Assembly: GCA_902613275.1 (NCBI GenBank)
Contig: CACMGM010000014.1
Coordinates: 1-15,947, forward strand
Origin: an uncultured Alphaproteobacteria bacterium
GTDB lineage: Bacteria > Pseudomonadota > Alphaproteobacteria > HIMB59 > GCA-002718135
Reading direction: 5' to 3'
DNA: 15,947 bases
Numbering within the stretch: position 1 is the stretch's first letter; each line of letters opens with the position of its first letter. Positions 14,914 through 15,947 of this stretch are shown piece after piece. Made by a program: the position numbers and the translations under genes. The notes under the pieces are model-generated. The model worked only from the letters and a program-made list of their open reading frames with translations. It was not told where the DNA came from and did not search any database.

Positions 14914-15947
14914 TTATTCTATAAATTTATCTAATTTATCAAAATTAGATAAACTTGCTGACTCTTCTATCCCATTTTTGAGATCAATATAATTGTAATT
15001 TAAGTCAATTTTATTATCAGAATTAAAAGTATTTATAAATTTGCATCTAGATTTTAGAGTTTTAATAGTATCATCATCTAGATCAATTAATTTATCATTA
15101 TATAAAAATAACATTGGTTTGTTTGAAAACAAAGCTTGTCCAAAAGAAGTTGTATGGTGATGAATAAAAATAATTAAATCAAAATTTTCAATTACATCAG
15201 CTAAATAATTATTTTCAATTTTAATGTCTAATTTATCTAGTATTGTTGACATTTCTAATATTCTTTCAGGATGATTTTTATAAGTGACATCAAGATTCAA
15301 TTTTTTTAAATCTTTTAACAATCTGAATTCTAGATTTAACATTGAAAATTGATGATAATGTAAATTATTAAAATTAAAGTCAATAATTTTAGGGAAACCT
15401 AAAACGCAAACTTTTTTTATTTTTTTGTTGGTAATAGAAATTTTAGAAAATTTTTTTTTATCAAATATATTTTTTTGGTATTGTATATTAGATAAATCAA
15501 AAGTATTTTTGTATTTATCTAATTTTTTATTGTACAAATTTTTATGTTTTGATGATGATAATAATAATTTATCTAAAATTGTACATCCATCAGAAGTAAT
15601 GTCTGGCGGAGTATTGGTAAGTTCTGTACCTCCATGTGAAAACCCAATTGATTTTTTACCAATGAGTTTTAAAGATGAAATCATGTTTCTGTATGGAGGA
15701 AAGCCTGAGGCAGTAAAAAAAAATTCATTAAATTTATATTTCCTAAAAAAATTAGAATATGTGATTATATTTGAATATGAGTAAAAAAATATTTCTTTTA
15801 TTTCATTATACAAATTTTTTTTTAAAGATAAATTATTATTGCCTTCTAAAATTGATTCGACAAAAAAATTTATTTTATCATTCAAATATATTTTATCAGC
15901 TTTATCAGGAAAATATATTTTAGTATCAAAAGGTGTTATGTTAATTA
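14914..15947 (-). CDS. GT-B-like surface-carbohydrate protein (LIC12162-like), partial (N-terminus beyond the right edge)
   Basis: The frame is open from the right edge, with 343 codons visible before the TAA at 14916-14914. A TTG at 15885 could be mistaken for the start, but 20 further in-frame codons without a stop precede it, so the true start lies outside the window. Visible features are 'FTASGFPPYRNM', then 'GFSHGGTEL' (a His-Gly-Gly loop), a second Rossmann-like domain opening with 'KVCVLGFPKI', 'TYKNHPER' (a His-Pro motif), and 'FIHHHTTSFGQALFSNKP' before a hydrophobic strand. The His-Gly-Gly, His-Pro and Thr-Ser...Ala...Lys-Pro arrangement is seen in capsule and LIC12162-type transferases. 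The family call is tentative. A role in the same glycan is likely because it leads the run of genes upstream of the epimerase. Confidence 0.55.
   Translation of the reverse strand, partial: INITPFDTKIYFPDKADKIYLNDKINFFVESILEGNNNLSLKKNLYNEIKEIFFYSYSNIITYSNFFRKYKFNEFFFTASGFPPYRNMISSLKLIGKKSIGFSHGGTELTNTPPDITSDGCTILDKLLLSSSKHKNLYNKKLDKYKNTFDLSNIQYQKNIFDKKKFSKISITNKKIKKVCVLGFPKIIDFNFNNLHYHQFSMLNLEFRLLKDLKKLNLDVTYKNHPERILEMSTILDKLDIKIENNYLADVIENFDLIIFIHHHTTSFGQALFSNKPMLFLYNDKLIDLDDDTIKTLKSRCKFINTFNSDNKIDLNYNYIDLKNGIEESASLSNFDKLDKFIE

Noticed and set aside
15425..15784. Plus-strand open frame of 119 codons opposite the right-edge gene
   Set aside because: It is a low-complexity antisense shadow, and the minus-strand frame carries the conserved His-Gly-Gly motif over the same bases.

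Overview
The window is a gene-dense, very AT-rich stretch (roughly three quarters A+T by eye) in which all 14 genes that I accept lie on the minus strand and are transcribed from right to left. The proteins are short and rich in Lys, Asn and Ile. Nine of the 13 gene junctions overlap, and the largest gap is 56 bases. This points to a streamlined, low-GC bacterium. A SAR11-type (Pelagibacterales) marine alphaproteobacterium is my best guess, and the content resembles the surface-polysaccharide hypervariable islands of such genomes. No rRNA, tRNA or housekeeping gene is present to prove this, so the taxonomy is inference.

The content is a surface-polysaccharide (O-antigen or capsule-like) biosynthesis cluster. 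In order of transcription it holds: a GT-B-like surface-carbohydrate protein cut by the right edge (14914-15947); an extended SDR nucleotide-sugar epimerase resembling UDP-glucuronate 4-epimerase (13877-14857); a protein with a membrane helix at each end and Wzz-like topology (12894-13874); a Wzy/WaaL-family polymerase or ligase (11596-12894); two GT4 glycosyltransferases (10458-11621 and 9259-10461); a CgeB/exostosin-like putative glycosyltransferase (8183-9262); two consecutive asparagine-synthase homologues, the first without the glutaminase cysteine (6341-8179) and the second canonical (4554-6341); a GT4 (3470-4561); a class I SAM methyltransferase (2721-3473); a GT4 (1594-2724); a second multi-spanning membrane protein resembling a polymerase (417-1601); and a GNAT acyltransferase cut by the left edge (1-374).

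A plausible joint role is as follows. The epimerase supplies a uronic-acid sugar nucleotide such as UDP-GalA. Four GT4 enzymes plus the two less typical transferases assemble a repeat unit. The asparagine-synthase pair, the methyltransferase and the GNAT protein decorate it (carboxyl amidation, methylation, N-acylation). The Wzy-type proteins with the Wzz-like partner polymerise it. No flippase, initiating phosphoglycosyltransferase or ABC exporter is visible, so the locus must continue beyond the window. The points most worth following up are the asparagine-synthase pair next to a uronate epimerase, the unassigned Wzz-like protein, and the presence of two different polymerase-like membrane proteins.

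No stretch longer than 300 bases lacks a gene. I saw no RNA gene, mobile element, CRISPR array or convincing terminator.
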